Shown piece after piece: positions 9,054 to 18,156 of a stretch of 64,000 nucleotides of DNA. A program made the translations under genes and the position numbers. Each line of letters opens with the position of its first letter. The stretch's first letter is position 1. The stretch lies in assembly GCA_905339235.1 (NCBI GenBank), contig CAJPFG010000005.1:62001-126000 (forward strand). Reading direction: 5' to 3'. Below the pieces are notes generated by a model, which saw nothing but the letters and a program-made list of their open reading frames with translations, was not told the DNA's origin and did not search any database. This stretch comes from Phycisphaerales bacterium (GTDB lineage Bacteria; Planctomycetota; Phycisphaerae; Phycisphaerales; UBA1924).

Positions 9054-11015
9054 ATGTCCTTCGAAGCAGCCGTTCACGCTCAAGCCATCGAACTCGACCG
9101 CCTTTCTCTCGAAATGTGCGCCGCCGCCGGCAGCGGCCACCCCACCAGCGCCATGAGCATCGGTCACATCGTGACCGTCCTCATGTTCAGCACCATGCGA
9201 TGGACCCCCGAGTACCCCGACTACCCAACTTCCGACCGCCTCGTCCTCAGCGAAGGCCACGCCGTCCCCGCCGTCTACGCCGCGGCCGCCAAACTCGGCA
9301 TCATGATCGGCAAGGACCCCGAAAAGCGCCGCAAACTCACCGTAGACGAACTCAAGAACCTCCGCTCCGGCCCGAGCGAACTCGAGGGCCACCCCAACCC
9401 CATGGAGGGCTTCCCCTTCTTCGACGCCGCGACCGGCAGCCTGGGCCAGGGCCTTTCCATCGCCGCCGGCCTGGGCGAGGCCGCGCGGATCGACGGCTCC
9501 GACCGCCGCATCTACTGCATCTGCGGCGACGGAGAGTCCCGCGAAGGCCAGATCGCCGAGGCCCTGGACTTCATCATCGACCGCAAACTCAAGAACGTCC
9601 TCCCCATCTTCAACTGCAACGAATACGGCCAGGCCGACCGCGTCAGCCCGCAGCAGTCCGCCGATGTTCTCGTCGCCAAACTCGAAGCCGCCGGTTTCGA
9701 GGTCAAGCCCATCGACGGCCACAACCCCGCCCAGATCAAGTCCGCCTTCGACGCCTTCATCGCCGGCGCCCGCTCCGGCAAGCCCCTCGCGGTGGTCGCC
9801 AAGACCGTCAAGGGCTGGGGCGCTCCCAGCACCCACGGCAACGGTTGGCACGGCAAGCCCCCCACCGGCGACGCCCTCAAGAAGGCCCTCACCGAACTCG
9901 ACCAGAAACGCATCGAACTCACCAGCGCCCTGGCCACCAACGACGCCTTCACCATCGACCCACCCGCCGAGGTCAGCAAGCAGCCCTCCGAGCCCAAGGA
10001 AGTGCCCACCTTCAGCGCCTTCATGAAATCCACCGACATGGAGAGCCTGCTCCAGAGCGGCAGCATGGCCACCCGCAAGGCCTACGGCATCGCCCTCCGC
10101 GCCCTGGGCCAGGCCAACGACCGCGTCGTCGTCCTCGACGCCGACGTCTCCAACTCCACCTTCGCCGAGATGTTCAAGAAAGACGCCGCCTGCGCCTCGC
10201 GCTTTGTCGAGTGCAAAATCGCCGAGCAGAACATGTTCTCAGCCGCGGCGGGCCTCTCCGCCGCCGGCAAGATCCCCTTCGCCTCCACGTTCGCCAAGTT
10301 CGTCGCCCGCGGCCTGGACCAGATCGAGATGGCTATCTACTCCGGGGCCAACCTCAAGGTCGTCGGCTCCCACGCCGGCATCACCCTCGCCGCCGACGGC
10401 CCCAGCCAGATGTCCCTCCCCGACGTCGCCTGGTTCCGTTCCTTCACCACCATGAAGGACCACCGCGGCAACCCCGGCTGCTACATCCTCCAGCCCGCCG
10501 ACGCCTACGCCGCGTACGCCCTGACCCTCGCCATGGCCGAATACGAGGGCGCCTGCTACATGCGAACCCTCCGCGCCGACACCGAGTTCATCTACAACGA
10601 CAACGTCACCTTCAACCTCGGCGGCTTCGAGGTCCTCTCCGAGGGACGCGACATCGCCATCTGCGCCGCCGGATACATGGTCCACGAGGCCAACAAGGCC
10701 GTGGAACTCCTCGACAAGGACGGCATCTCCGCCACCCTCATCGACCTGTACTCCCTCCCCTTCGACACCGACGGCGTCCTCGACGTCATCGGCCAGAACA
10801 GCGGCCTGGTGCTCTCGGTGGAAGACAACTTCGGCGGCGGCATCGGCTCGGCCATCGCCGACGCCCTCCTCGACAGCGGCGACGCCTTCAAACTCCGCCA
10901 GATGCACGTCAAACGCATCCCCAAGAGCGCCAGAACCCCCGAAGAACTCCTCCAGATGTGCAACCTCACCGCCGCGGACATCGTCAAGAACGCGCGGGAG
11001 ATGCTGGGAGTCTGA
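9054..11015 (+). CDS. tkt: Transketolase
   Basis: A 653-residue thiamine-diphosphate enzyme moving two-carbon ketol units between sugar phosphates in the pentose phosphate pathway. The N-terminal half has the substrate-entry motif AAGSGHPTSAMS and the ThDP/metal motif ICGDGESREGQIAEAL with NCNEYGQ. The pyrimidine-binding domain starts near 325 (MATRKAYGIALRALG) and holds the catalytic-Glu region CKIAEQNMFSAAAGLS. The C-terminal domain ends in LQMCNLTAADIVKNAREMLG. A strong Shine-Dalgarno AGGGAGG (9042-9048) sits upstream of the ATG. The extremely uniform C-ending codons suggest high expression. Confidence 0.95.
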   Translation: MSFEAAVHAQAIELDRLSLEMCAAAGSGHPTSAMSIGHIVTVLMFSTMRWTPEYPDYPTSDRLVLSEGHAVPAVYAAAAKLGIMIGKDPEKRRKLTVDELKNLRSGPSELEGHPNPMEGFPFFDAATGSLGQGLSIAAGLGEAARIDGSDRRIYCICGDGESREGQIAEALDFIIDRKLKNVLPIFNCNEYGQADRVSPQQSADVLVAKLEAAGFEVKPIDGHNPAQIKSAFDAFIAGARSGKPLAVVAKTVKGWGAPSTHGNGWHGKPPTGDALKKALTELDQKRIELTSALATNDAFTIDPPAEVSKQPSEPKEVPTFSAFMKSTDMESLLQSGSMATRKAYGIALRALGQANDRVVVLDADVSNSTFAEMFKKDAACASRFVECKIAEQNMFSAAAGLSAAGKIPFASTFAKFVARGLDQIEMAIYSGANLKVVGSHAGITLAADGPSQMSLPDVAWFRSFTTMKDHRGNPGCYILQPADAYAAYALTLAMAEYEGACYMRTLRADTEFIYNDNVTFNLGGFEVLSEGRDIAICAAGYMVHEANKAVELLDKDGISATLIDLYSLPFDTDGVLDVIGQNSGLVLSVEDNFGGGIGSAIADALLDSGDAFKLRQMHVKRIPKSARTPEELLQMCNLTAADIVKNAREMLGV

Positions 11016-11018
11016 AGT

Positions 11019-11037
11019 CCTCCCCCAAGGGGGGAGG
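11019..11037 (+). terminator. Hairpin just downstream of transketolase
   Basis: CCTCCCCC (11019-11026), loop AAG, GGGGGAGG (11030-11037) begins 4 nt after the tkt stop. There is no T-run, so this is either a weak terminator or part of an interspersed palindromic repeat that continues with a G-rich stretch to about 11070. Confidence 0.45.
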
Positions 11038-11135
11038 TGCCGAGTCTTCGAGGCGGAGGGGGTGGGGGCCGCCAACACGCGAGCCTCACCCGATTGCATT
11101 ACAAACCTTTCCCTTGCATGTCTGGGGTATGGGTG

Positions 11136-11156
11136 GCACAGGCGTCCCGCCTGTGC
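11136..11156. repeat. Palindromic intergenic repeat of the 'TGVPPV' type
   Basis: GCACAGGCG (11136-11144), TCC, CGCCTGTGC (11148-11156) is a perfect 9-bp inverted repeat within GGTGGCACAGGCGTCCC. From memory, this motif, which translates to TGVPPV when misread as coding, is dispersed in intergenic regions of many Planctomycetota and Verrucomicrobiota genomes. The whole stretch 11016-11220 is non-coding and consists of this and the preceding palindrome. Confidence 0.55.
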
Positions 11157-11220
11157 GAAAGCGAAAAAGGCCGCGGGCACCGTCCCCCTCGGCCTCCGAA
11201 CTCTCTCCCGCCGCGCTCCC

Positions 11221-13044
11221 CTACGGACACGGCGCGCCGTTCACGACCTGCTCCACCGCCTCAACGTCGAACCCGTTGAGTGATCCGTCCTGGTTGAAAT
11301 CGGGATCGGCCTGGCAGAAGTTCAGCATGTCACCATTCACCGCCTGTTCCATGGCCTCTACGTCGAAGCCGTTGACAGCGCCGTCGCAGTTCACGTCCGG
11401 GCAGCATGCACCGTGATTCAAGAGCACGGCGATGTCGTTGCTCGTACTGTCAGCGACTGCCAGATCGGGCCTACCGTCGCCGTTGAAGTCCCCGATTGCG
11501 ATGGACATGGCGCCGCCCCCTGTTGCGAAGTTGACGGCGGGTAGAAACGCGCCGTGCGACACACCGACCAATACCGATACGTCGTTGCTGTTCGCATTGG
11601 CCACCGCAAGGTCAAGGCTGCCGTCACCGTTCAAGTCGGCGAGCGCGACGAACCGAGGCGCCGATCCAACCGGGTAGGTAAACGAATCGCCGGATGCACT
11701 GCTCAGGATCACGGAAACCGTCCCGTCCGATTCGTTTGCAACAACCAGGTCGGACCACCCGTCCTCATCAAAGTCGCTGGCGACGAGTGCACGCGGATTG
11801 CTGCCAACGGGGATGCTCATTGACCCGCTGAACGTCCCATCGCCAATTCCATGCAGCACAGAAACCGACGCCGAGAAGAAGTTCGCAGTGGCGACGTCCA
11901 TCTTTTGATCCCCGTTGAAGTCGCCGGCAGTCACGGAAATGGGACCGTCGTCTGTGGGGTAGTCGGTGCGAGGCAGGAATCCCCCGGCGGCTCCGAGCAT
12001 CACGGACACCGTGTCGCTCATTTCGTTCGCCACCACCAGGTCCATCCAGGGATCCGAGTTCAGGTCCACGACAGTCAGCCAGTGCGGCTCATCTCCGACG
12101 GGATAATGAGTTGAGGACGGGAACATTCCAGCACCGTCACCGCTGAGCACCGAGACGCTGTCGCTGATCTGATTCGCGACGATGACATCAACGAGGCCAT
12201 CGAGATCGAAGTTGCCGGCAACCAGGTACCGTGGCCCCGCCCCTGCGGGGGACGAGTTTGTCGCGCCTTGGAATGTGCCGTCACCATTCCCGAGCAGCGT
12301 CGAGACCCCATTGGCGTGTGTGAGCGCAAGGTCGATGGCGCCGTCCGCGTCAAAGTCCCCTTGCACAATGGAGTTTGGATGCGGATCGGCCGCGTAGTTC
12401 GCAACTCCAAACGAAAGGCAGTTCGGTCTGTCCCGGGCCACGACACTGAACTCCCCGGCATTGTTCACCCAATCGTTGCTGTCCATGACTCCGAGCCAGA
12501 GCCTTGTCGCACCCGCGGGCGCGATGAAGGCTTGGGCCGCTCCCGAAGCGGTGTTCCCGTCGCCGATGAAGAACGGTTGTTTCAGCCGCGGCCAGTAGAC
12601 GAACAAGTTCTGGCTTGTCGGCTCCGAGAAGTCAAGAGCCGGTGGCGCGGGTGTCGAGTCCGGCTGCGAGTCGTCGAGGAACACGCCGATCAAACTGCCC
12701 GCGGGTGCCGTGATTGACGCGATGCCGTTCTCGGCCCCGGCCGCGTGAAAGGTCACGTTCGCTTCACCGTCGGGCGGGTAGGAGTTGCCGCCGAGATCCA
12801 CCCGTCCGCTTGACTGGAGGTATACCGGCGTGCGAGGCAGGATTGGAACGGAGGTCAGCAGCCGCGGAGACTGCGCCGGCGCCACGCTTTGACCCGGGGC
12901 GCTTGCCGTCGAACCGTCTGGCATCCCAGACAGCCAGGGATCTGCACAGCCCGGCACGACGCACACCTGCGCCGACGCCGATACGCCAACGAACACTGAA
13001 GCCGCGGAGATTGCTCCGATCACAAGTCGACGATCTTGACACAT
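11221..13044 (-). CDS. Secreted FG-GAP/VCBS repeat protein with C-terminal dockerin-like domain
   Basis: A 607-residue exported protein. The signal peptide is residues 1-25 (ending SASA-Q). A 200-residue N-terminal region resembles a PPC-type beta domain. Residues about 200-545 are tandem FG-GAP/VCBS repeats, each around 46 residues with GDFDxDGxxDLxVAN...VSVLLG signatures that usually bind calcium in a beta-propeller. The last 60 residues carry two dockerin/EF-hand-like units (CDGAVNGFDVEAMEQAVNG and NQDGSLNGFDVEAVEQVVNG), a C-terminal domain widespread in Phycisphaerae secreted proteins. It is probably surface or extracellular; the binding partner is unknown. The Shine-Dalgarno GAGG lies about 9 nt upstream of the ATG. 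It lies downstream of the kinase gene on the same strand. Confidence 0.88.
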   Translation of the reverse strand: MCQDRRLVIGAISAASVFVGVSASAQVCVVPGCADPWLSGMPDGSTASAPGQSVAPAQSPRLLTSVPILPRTPVYLQSSGRVDLGGNSYPPDGEANVTFHAAGAENGIASITAPAGSLIGVFLDDSQPDSTPAPPALDFSEPTSQNLFVYWPRLKQPFFIGDGNTASGAAQAFIAPAGATRLWLGVMDSNDWVNNAGEFSVVARDRPNCLSFGVANYAADPHPNSIVQGDFDADGAIDLALTHANGVSTLLGNGDGTFQGATNSSPAGAGPRYLVAGNFDLDGLVDVIVANQISDSVSVLSGDGAGMFPSSTHYPVGDEPHWLTVVDLNSDPWMDLVVANEMSDTVSVMLGAAGGFLPRTDYPTDDGPISVTAGDFNGDQKMDVATANFFSASVSVLHGIGDGTFSGSMSIPVGSNPRALVASDFDEDGWSDLVVANESDGTVSVILSSASGDSFTYPVGSAPRFVALADLNGDGSLDLAVANANSNDVSVLVGVSHGAFLPAVNFATGGGAMSIAIGDFNGDGRPDLAVADSTSNDIAVLLNHGACCPDVNCDGAVNGFDVEAMEQAVNGDMLNFCQADPDFNQDGSLNGFDVEAVEQVVNGAPCP

Positions 13045-13066
13045 ACCTTACCTCACGTGACGAAGG

Positions 13067-13095
13067 ACTATGGGTTGATGCCGAGACGTCGCCAA
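13067..13095 (-). promoter_or_regulatory. Promoter of the FG-GAP/dockerin gene
   Basis: On the minus strand, TTGGCG (13090-13095), a 17-nt spacer and CATAGT (13067-13072) form a sigma-70-like promoter. It would give a leader of about 15-20 nt containing the GAGG ribosome binding site. Confidence 0.45.
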
Positions 13096-13209
13096 GACGA
13101 TGTCGTCAGGGCTGAGCCTCACGGCTCCGGCATCCACCTCCGAAACGTGAAGAACGTGTCCTCATAGACAGCTGCCATACGAGACGCGGCTCGCGTGATC
13201 AGCTTTGTC

Positions 13210-15387
13210 TTACGGCCACGGCACCGAGTCTGGCTTCGTCCATGGCCTGGTCGCGCGGGATAGCGTGTCCACGAGTCGCCACTGCCCAGATTCCCAGGCC
13301 TGTCCCATTCTCACCTTCCACTCTTCCGAGGGCTGGGAGCGCAGAACTTGCCCAGTTCGCGGATCAACGAACAGGTTCATGCCGAACGAACCGCGGGGCG
13401 CGGCGTCGTCCCTAACTTCAACCCCGGGTGGACACGCATGAATCACCAGTTTGAGTTCAACCGAAGTTTCGGTGGCGGGTACGAGGCCCGGGCCCTCAAC
13501 GACAATGCCGCACACCTCCCTGTCCTTCGTGGTGATTGTGATAGGGCCATCAAGAAAACGATACCAGGCCGTGTCGGGCGGATCCCGGTGCTGACCGGGG
13601 AAACGCAGGTTCACGACGCCAGTACGGTCACGGCTACCTTCGTTAGATTCACGCAGCGTCGGCCGGAGAGCAAAGTAGACCTGTGGGTAGTTCTCGGCGG
13701 CGAGCGGCGGGCGGTTTTCAATGGGCTGTGCGTACGTATGAGGATTAGACACGCCCCGTAGTACGATGAGGCCCCCCGACTTGTCGGGGATGAACGCTCG
13801 AACTGAGCATGCCCCCACGTGCCACGCTTCAGTCAGGACGGCACCCGTTGCAAGGTCGTACACTCGGACGCAACTGCGGTCTTCGGTGGCATGAATGTGG
13901 GAAACTACCGCCTCTTCGCCTGGATGGTCAGGATCGGTGAAGACATCCGCAAGCAAGGTACTATTTGCGCGGAAGGTATCCGTCGAGTCCCGCAGGCCGA
14001 TTGGCGCCTCGATGTCAGGGGTCTTGAAGCCGGTTGACCACATCGGATGCTCGTAGTCGGGGTTCGGATCAACGCGAAAGCACGCAAGGCCGCAGTACGC
14101 CGGGCCGAGAGATCTGGTCGTATGGCTTGAGAGAAGCAGCACTCGCCCGCCGCCACGTTCGGACGCAAGACGTGCGAGCTTCGCGACGGGTGGGGCGTAG
14201 CCATCAGGAGGCCTATCCAACTCCCACTCCTGCACGACCTCATTGGTCCGCGTCAACAACTGAACGCGAGAAAGATCCCCGGCAACACGTACGTCGATCA
14301 CCTGCTTCTTGAAGTAATACCACCCAGCGACACCAGCGATTGTGGTGAGACCCAAGACACATATCCCCACGCCACTCGCGAGCGCTGCCGTCGTCTTCAC
14401 CGGATGCCTCCCCGCCCACCGCACCACCCGCGTCCACGCCCCCGGCAACCCCGCCTCCACCGCCTCCCCCCGCATCCACCGCTCCAACTCCTCCGCCAAC
14501 TCCCCCGCGCTCCCATACCGCGCCCCGGCCTCCTGCGCGCACGCCTTCCCCAACACCGCCGCCAGCCCCTTCGGCAAGTCCGGCCTCAAACTCCGCGCCT
14601 CGCGCGGCGGCTCAAACGCCACCCGCCGGATCGCCTCGTGCACCGACGTGTGCGTGTCGTGCGGCGTCTGCCCCGTCAGAATCTCGTACGCGGTTGCCCC
14701 CAGTCCGTACACATCCGTCCGCGTCGAGACGTTCGCCCGCTCGCCCCGCGCCTGCTCGGGCGCCATGAACGCCGGCGTCCCCACCGGCGAGTCCGTCTGC
14801 GACATCGTCGTCACAGGCGCATCCGCGTGGAACGCCAGCCCGAAGTCCACGATCATCACATCGCCCGCCGGCGTCACCAGGATGTTCCCGGGCTTCAGGT
14901 CCCGATGGATCACGCCGCGCTCGTGCAGCGCCTGCACCGCTCGCGCGGCCTTCTCCAGCAGCACCACCCGCCCCCGCACCTCCGCGCGGTCCAACTCCGC
15001 GCAGTGATCGTCCAGCCTCCGCCCCTCCACGAAATCCTCCGCGATGTACAGCCGCCCCTCGTGCACCCCATAATCCAGAATCCGCGGCACATTCGGCAGG
15101 TGCAGCGTCTCCAGCATCTCCAACTCCCGCCACGCCCGCCGTAGCCCGCTCTCGCCCGCCAGGTCGCGCAGCACCTTCAGCGCCACCGGCCGGTCCGACC
15201 CCTCCCGGAACGCCCGGAACACGCTCCCGCCCCCGCCCTGCCCAACCGCGCGGTCGATGGTGTACCCGGGAATGTCCGGTGACCCCGGCGGCGCGCTCCG
15301 GTCTTCATCGCGCTCCAGCGCGCGCAACAGCCGCCCCGCCGCGTCCGGCGTCACGCGCTCGATCGAACTCGGATCGCCCTTCGACAT
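13210..15387 (-). CDS. Transmembrane Ser/Thr protein kinase (Hanks type)
   Basis: A 725-residue protein with kinase domain about 42-308: glycine loop GQGGGGSV (49-56), VALK lysine (71), catalytic loop HRDLKPGN (161-168), DFG (181-183) and APE (209-211). All key residues are present, so it should be active. A single membrane helix follows (about 334-357, GICVLGLTTIAGVAGWYYF). The remaining 365 residues lie across the membrane and match no domain I recognise. ATG 15387 is preferred over an in-frame GTG at 15399. It is divergent from an ECF-like sigma factor, a pairing frequent in Planctomycetota that suggests a phosphorylation-controlled transcription circuit. Confidence 0.92.
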   Translation of the reverse strand: MSKGDPSSIERVTPDAAGRLLRALERDEDRSAPPGSPDIPGYTIDRAVGQGGGGSVFRAFREGSDRPVALKVLRDLAGESGLRRAWRELEMLETLHLPNVPRILDYGVHEGRLYIAEDFVEGRRLDDHCAELDRAEVRGRVVLLEKAARAVQALHERGVIHRDLKPGNILVTPAGDVMIVDFGLAFHADAPVTTMSQTDSPVGTPAFMAPEQARGERANVSTRTDVYGLGATAYEILTGQTPHDTHTSVHEAIRRVAFEPPREARSLRPDLPKGLAAVLGKACAQEAGARYGSAGELAEELERWMRGEAVEAGLPGAWTRVVRWAGRHPVKTTAALASGVGICVLGLTTIAGVAGWYYFKKQVIDVRVAGDLSRVQLLTRTNEVVQEWELDRPPDGYAPPVAKLARLASERGGGRVLLLSSHTTRSLGPAYCGLACFRVDPNPDYEHPMWSTGFKTPDIEAPIGLRDSTDTFRANSTLLADVFTDPDHPGEEAVVSHIHATEDRSCVRVYDLATGAVLTEAWHVGACSVRAFIPDKSGGLIVLRGVSNPHTYAQPIENRPPLAAENYPQVYFALRPTLRESNEGSRDRTGVVNLRFPGQHRDPPDTAWYRFLDGPITITTKDREVCGIVVEGPGLVPATETSVELKLVIHACPPGVEVRDDAAPRGSFGMNLFVDPRTGQVLRSQPSEEWKVRMGQAWESGQWRLVDTLSRATRPWTKPDSVPWP

Positions 15388-15509
15388 GGCCGCGGCCACA
15401 CAAATCCGTGTGCCTAAACCCGTAGAAACTCCCCTTGCGGAAACGCACGGGACATGTCACCATAGTGCCCGTTGTTCTACGGGGCCAAGCGGCCGTCGGG
15501 AGTCCGATC

Positions 15510-16250
15510 GTGGGCACTCTCACCAATCTCGAACGCACGCAGGCACACTTCCAGACCACGCGATGGTCGCTGGTCGCCCGCCTCCACCACGGCGACGAAG
15601 CCGACCGCTCCCGCGCCTTCGAGGATCTCGCCCGCACCTACTGGCCGCCGGTCTACGCCTACCTTCGCGCCAAGGGCCTCTCCCGCGACGCCGCGAGCGA
15701 GTCCACCCAGGCCTTCTTCGCCGACGTCGTCATCGGCCGCGAACTCATCGCTACCGCCCACGGCGGCCGCCTCCGCGCCCTCGTCCGCACCGCCGTCCAG
15801 CGCTACGTCATCGACCTCGCCCGGCGCGAAAGAGTCCGCGGCGGAGACCAGCCCAAAATCCCCATCAACCCCGAAACCGCCGACACCCTCGTCGCCGCGG
15901 CCGCGGGCATCGAGCCCGACGCCGCCTTCGAAAAATCCTGGGCCACGGCGATCGTCCGCGAGGCCGCGCGCCGCTGCGAAGCCCACTTCCGCGACACCGG
16001 CAAGCCCGGACACTGGGAAGCCTTCGAAGCCCAGGTCTTCCTCCCCATCTGCGCCCACGTCGCGCCCGTCCCCCTCGCCCAACTGGCGGCGAGATTTAAC
16101 ACCCGCACCCCCGCCGACATCGGCGCATGGATCCAGGTCGTCCGCAAGCGCTTCCAGACCCTCATCCAGGAAGTCGCCGCCGAAACCGCCGACTCCGAAC
16201 CCGCGGCACGCGACGAATACGACGCGGTGCGGCTCGCACTCGGAAGTTGA
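15510..16250 (+). CDS. ECF-like RNA polymerase sigma factor, planctomycete type
   Basis: A 246-residue protein from a GTG start with GGGAG (15498-15502) 7 nt upstream. Region 2 is recognisable: FQTTRWSLVARL, then DLARTYWPPVYAYLRAKG and ESTQAFFADVV, the pattern of the large planctomycete sigma-70-family group. The C-terminal region 4 is FNTRTPADIGAWIQVVRKRF. In-frame GTG 15465 and TTG 15435 are possible but lack a ribosome binding site. The 122-bp gap to the divergent kinase should hold both promoters; no clear one could be assigned. Confidence 0.82.
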   Translation: MGTLTNLERTQAHFQTTRWSLVARLHHGDEADRSRAFEDLARTYWPPVYAYLRAKGLSRDAASESTQAFFADVVIGRELIATAHGGRLRALVRTAVQRYVIDLARRERVRGGDQPKIPINPETADTLVAAAAGIEPDAAFEKSWATAIVREAARRCEAHFRDTGKPGHWEAFEAQVFLPICAHVAPVPLAQLAARFNTRTPADIGAWIQVVRKRFQTLIQEVAAETADSEPAARDEYDAVRLALGS

Positions 16251-16477
16251 GTTGCGATCATTCCGCAGTGGGGCCGTTCCTTTGGTCAGTTGGCAGCCGC
16301 TGGGCAGGACTTCGGGGCTTTGAGCATGTGGACAATGCTACTTGTCGACCGATACGTTGACTCTGATACCATCGCATCCACTCAAACCAGAGGAAGCCAC
16401 ATCGCAAAGGTCAGCCCAGGTTGTTCCGGTAGTCCTCAGGCGAGGGCGGTGGGGTGACAAACGGTCGGGAGCGAGCG
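16251..16477. other. Intergenic region before the ImmA-type gene
   Basis: This 227-nt gap is more AT-rich than its surroundings. Candidate promoter elements for the downstream pair are TACCAT (16367-16372) with TTGTCG upstream (16342-16347, 19-nt spacer), or TGGACA (16329-16334), 17 nt, ATACGT (16352-16357). Neither is decisive. Confidence 0.3.
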
Positions 16478-17665
16478 TTGACGAGAGTGCCCATCAAACC
16501 TGAACTTCTCCGCTGGGCATGCGACCGCGCGGGCAAGTCTGAGTCCTCGCTCATCGAGAGGCTTCCGGCGATCAAGAAATGGCTGGCTGGCGAGAAGTTG
16601 CCCACGCTCAAGCAACTCGAGGCCTTTGCCAATGCGACTCGGACGCCCTTCGGCTTCTTCTTCCTTGCGGAGCCGCCGGTCGAAACGATCCCGATCCCGG
16701 ACTTTCGCACGATCAGAAGCGAACGCGTACGAGACCCTTCGCCCGATCTGCTCGACACCATCTATCTTTGCCAACAGCGTCAGGACTGGTACCGCCAGAA
16801 CGCTCTCGTGCTCGGCGAGCCGCCGCTCGACTTCACCGGCTCCGCGACCGTTCAGAGTGACGATGTCGCCTTCGCCGCTCGTATCCGTCGGGCCGTGGGT
16901 TTCGACCTCGACGCCCGGGCCGAGGCGTCCACCTTTCTTGACGCCCTCCGCATGATGATCGATGCTGCTGATCAGGCGGGCGTCCTCGTCATGGTCAGCG
17001 GCATCGTCGGGCACAACTCCCACCGCCCCCTCGATACCGCCGAGTTCCGCGGCTTCGCCCTCAGCGACGACCTCGCCCCGCTCATCTTCATCAATGGCAC
17101 CGACACCAAGTCCGGCCAGATGTTCACGCTTGCCCACGAACTGGCCCACTTGTGGCTCGGGGAGTCCGGCGTGTCAGATGTCACACCCGCGTCCTCCCTG
17201 CCGGCGCGAGCGAGTGTCGAGCGATGGTGCAACGCCGTCGCCGCGGAGATGCTGGTCCCGCTCGATGGCTTCCGTCAGGCCTACAGCCGCCGGGCAGACC
17301 TGCGGCTGGAGGTGCAGCGCCTCAGCCGCCAGTACAAGGTCAGCACGCTCGTCATCCTCCGCCGGATGCTCGACGCCGGAGGCCTTTCGCGCGAAGCGTT
17401 CCAAGCCGCGTTTGACGCCGAACTCAAGCGACTCAAAGCGGAACTCGCCAAGAGGAAGGCGGCCAGCACCGGCGGTGACTACTACGCCACGACCAGCGTC
17501 CGCGTCAGCGAGCGGTTTGCCAAAGCCGTGCTCGCCAGCACCTGGGAGGGGCGCTCCACCTTCACGGAGGCATTCCGTCTGCTCGGCTGCCGCAACGTCA
17601 AGACCCTCGAATCCCTCGGCGATCGCCTCGGCATGAGCGATTACCTCCGAGGGGGAGCGGTCTGA
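16478..17665 (+). CDS. HTH plus ImmA/IrrE-type metallopeptidase, antitoxin-like
   Basis: A 395-residue protein. An XRE-like N-terminus (PIKPELLRWACDRAGKS... LPTLKQLEAFANAT, about 5-60) is followed by an ImmA/IrrE (COG2856) domain with zinc motif HELAH at about 220-224 and downstream ASVERWCNAVAAEMLVP. The C-terminal region is helical. TTG 16478 is chosen because it gives the family N-terminus (TRVPIKPELLRWA) and has GGGAG (16467-16471) 6 nt upstream; GTG 16454 would add eight residues. The stop TGA overlaps the next ATG by one base, so the two proteins are translationally coupled. Such fusions regulate by binding DNA and cleaving a partner regulator. Confidence 0.8.
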   Translation: MTRVPIKPELLRWACDRAGKSESSLIERLPAIKKWLAGEKLPTLKQLEAFANATRTPFGFFFLAEPPVETIPIPDFRTIRSERVRDPSPDLLDTIYLCQQRQDWYRQNALVLGEPPLDFTGSATVQSDDVAFAARIRRAVGFDLDARAEASTFLDALRMMIDAADQAGVLVMVSGIVGHNSHRPLDTAEFRGFALSDDLAPLIFINGTDTKSGQMFTLAHELAHLWLGESGVSDVTPASSLPARASVERWCNAVAAEMLVPLDGFRQAYSRRADLRLEVQRLSRQYKVSTLVILRRMLDAGGLSREAFQAAFDAELKRLKAELAKRKAASTGGDYYATTSVRVSERFAKAVLASTWEGRSTFTEAFRLLGCRNVKTLESLGDRLGMSDYLRGGAV

Positions 17666-18156
17666 TGGCCTATTTCCTCGATACTGGTGTGTTCATCGAG
17701 GCCAAGCGACGTTTCTACGGCCTGCACTTCGTCCCCGGCTACTGGGACTGGCTCATGCGCGAGGCCAGAGCCGGTACGATCCGCTCCATCGAGAAGGTCG
17801 CCGACGAGATCGGTGCGCAGCAGGACGACCTGAGCGCATGGGCAGCGACCTTGCCCGGCGGCTTCTTCCTGCGTCCCGACGCCGCATTCAGTGCCGCGTT
17901 CCAGCAAGTAAGCCAATGGGCCATGACTTCGGCATTCCAGTCTGCGGCGTACAGCGAGTTCTTTGCGGTGGCTGACTCGTATCTCGTTGCGCAGGCCCTC
18001 GCGGGCGGGCACACCGTCGTAACGCTGGAAAAGCCCGCCACCACGCCCAGCAAGAGGAAGATCAAAGTCCCCGATGCGTGCGCTGGCGTCGGAATCAAGT
18101 GCATGACGCCGTACGAGGTGATGCGGCTGTACGGCGTGCGGTTGGTGCTGCAGTGA
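17665..18156 (+). CDS. DUF4411 PIN-like protein, probable toxin
   Basis: A 163-residue DUF4411 protein. The N-terminus MAYFLDTGVFIEAKRRFY contains the first PIN-type acidic residue (D6). Further acidic positions are E43 in SIEKVADEI and D109 in FFAVADSYLVA, followed by GGHTVVTLEKPA; C-terminal PDACAGVGIKCMTPYEVMR matches the family end. PIN-like folds are usually Mg-dependent ribonucleases, so toxin activity is inferred. It is coupled to the upstream HTH-ImmA gene, a common genomic partner of DUF4411. GC and codon use are less extreme than in neighbouring housekeeping genes, which fits acquisition by transfer. Confidence 0.78.
   Translation: MAYFLDTGVFIEAKRRFYGLHFVPGYWDWLMREARAGTIRSIEKVADEIGAQQDDLSAWAATLPGGFFLRPDAAFSAAFQQVSQWAMTSAFQSAAYSEFFAVADSYLVAQALAGGHTVVTLEKPATTPSKRKIKVPDACAGVGIKCMTPYEVMRLYGVRLVLQ

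Noticed and set aside
8834-11416. 860-codon plus-strand frame across transketolase
   Set aside because: Out-of-frame shadow of tkt with RRPRRR-type composition. Its end only looks interesting because it crosses the palindromic repeat.
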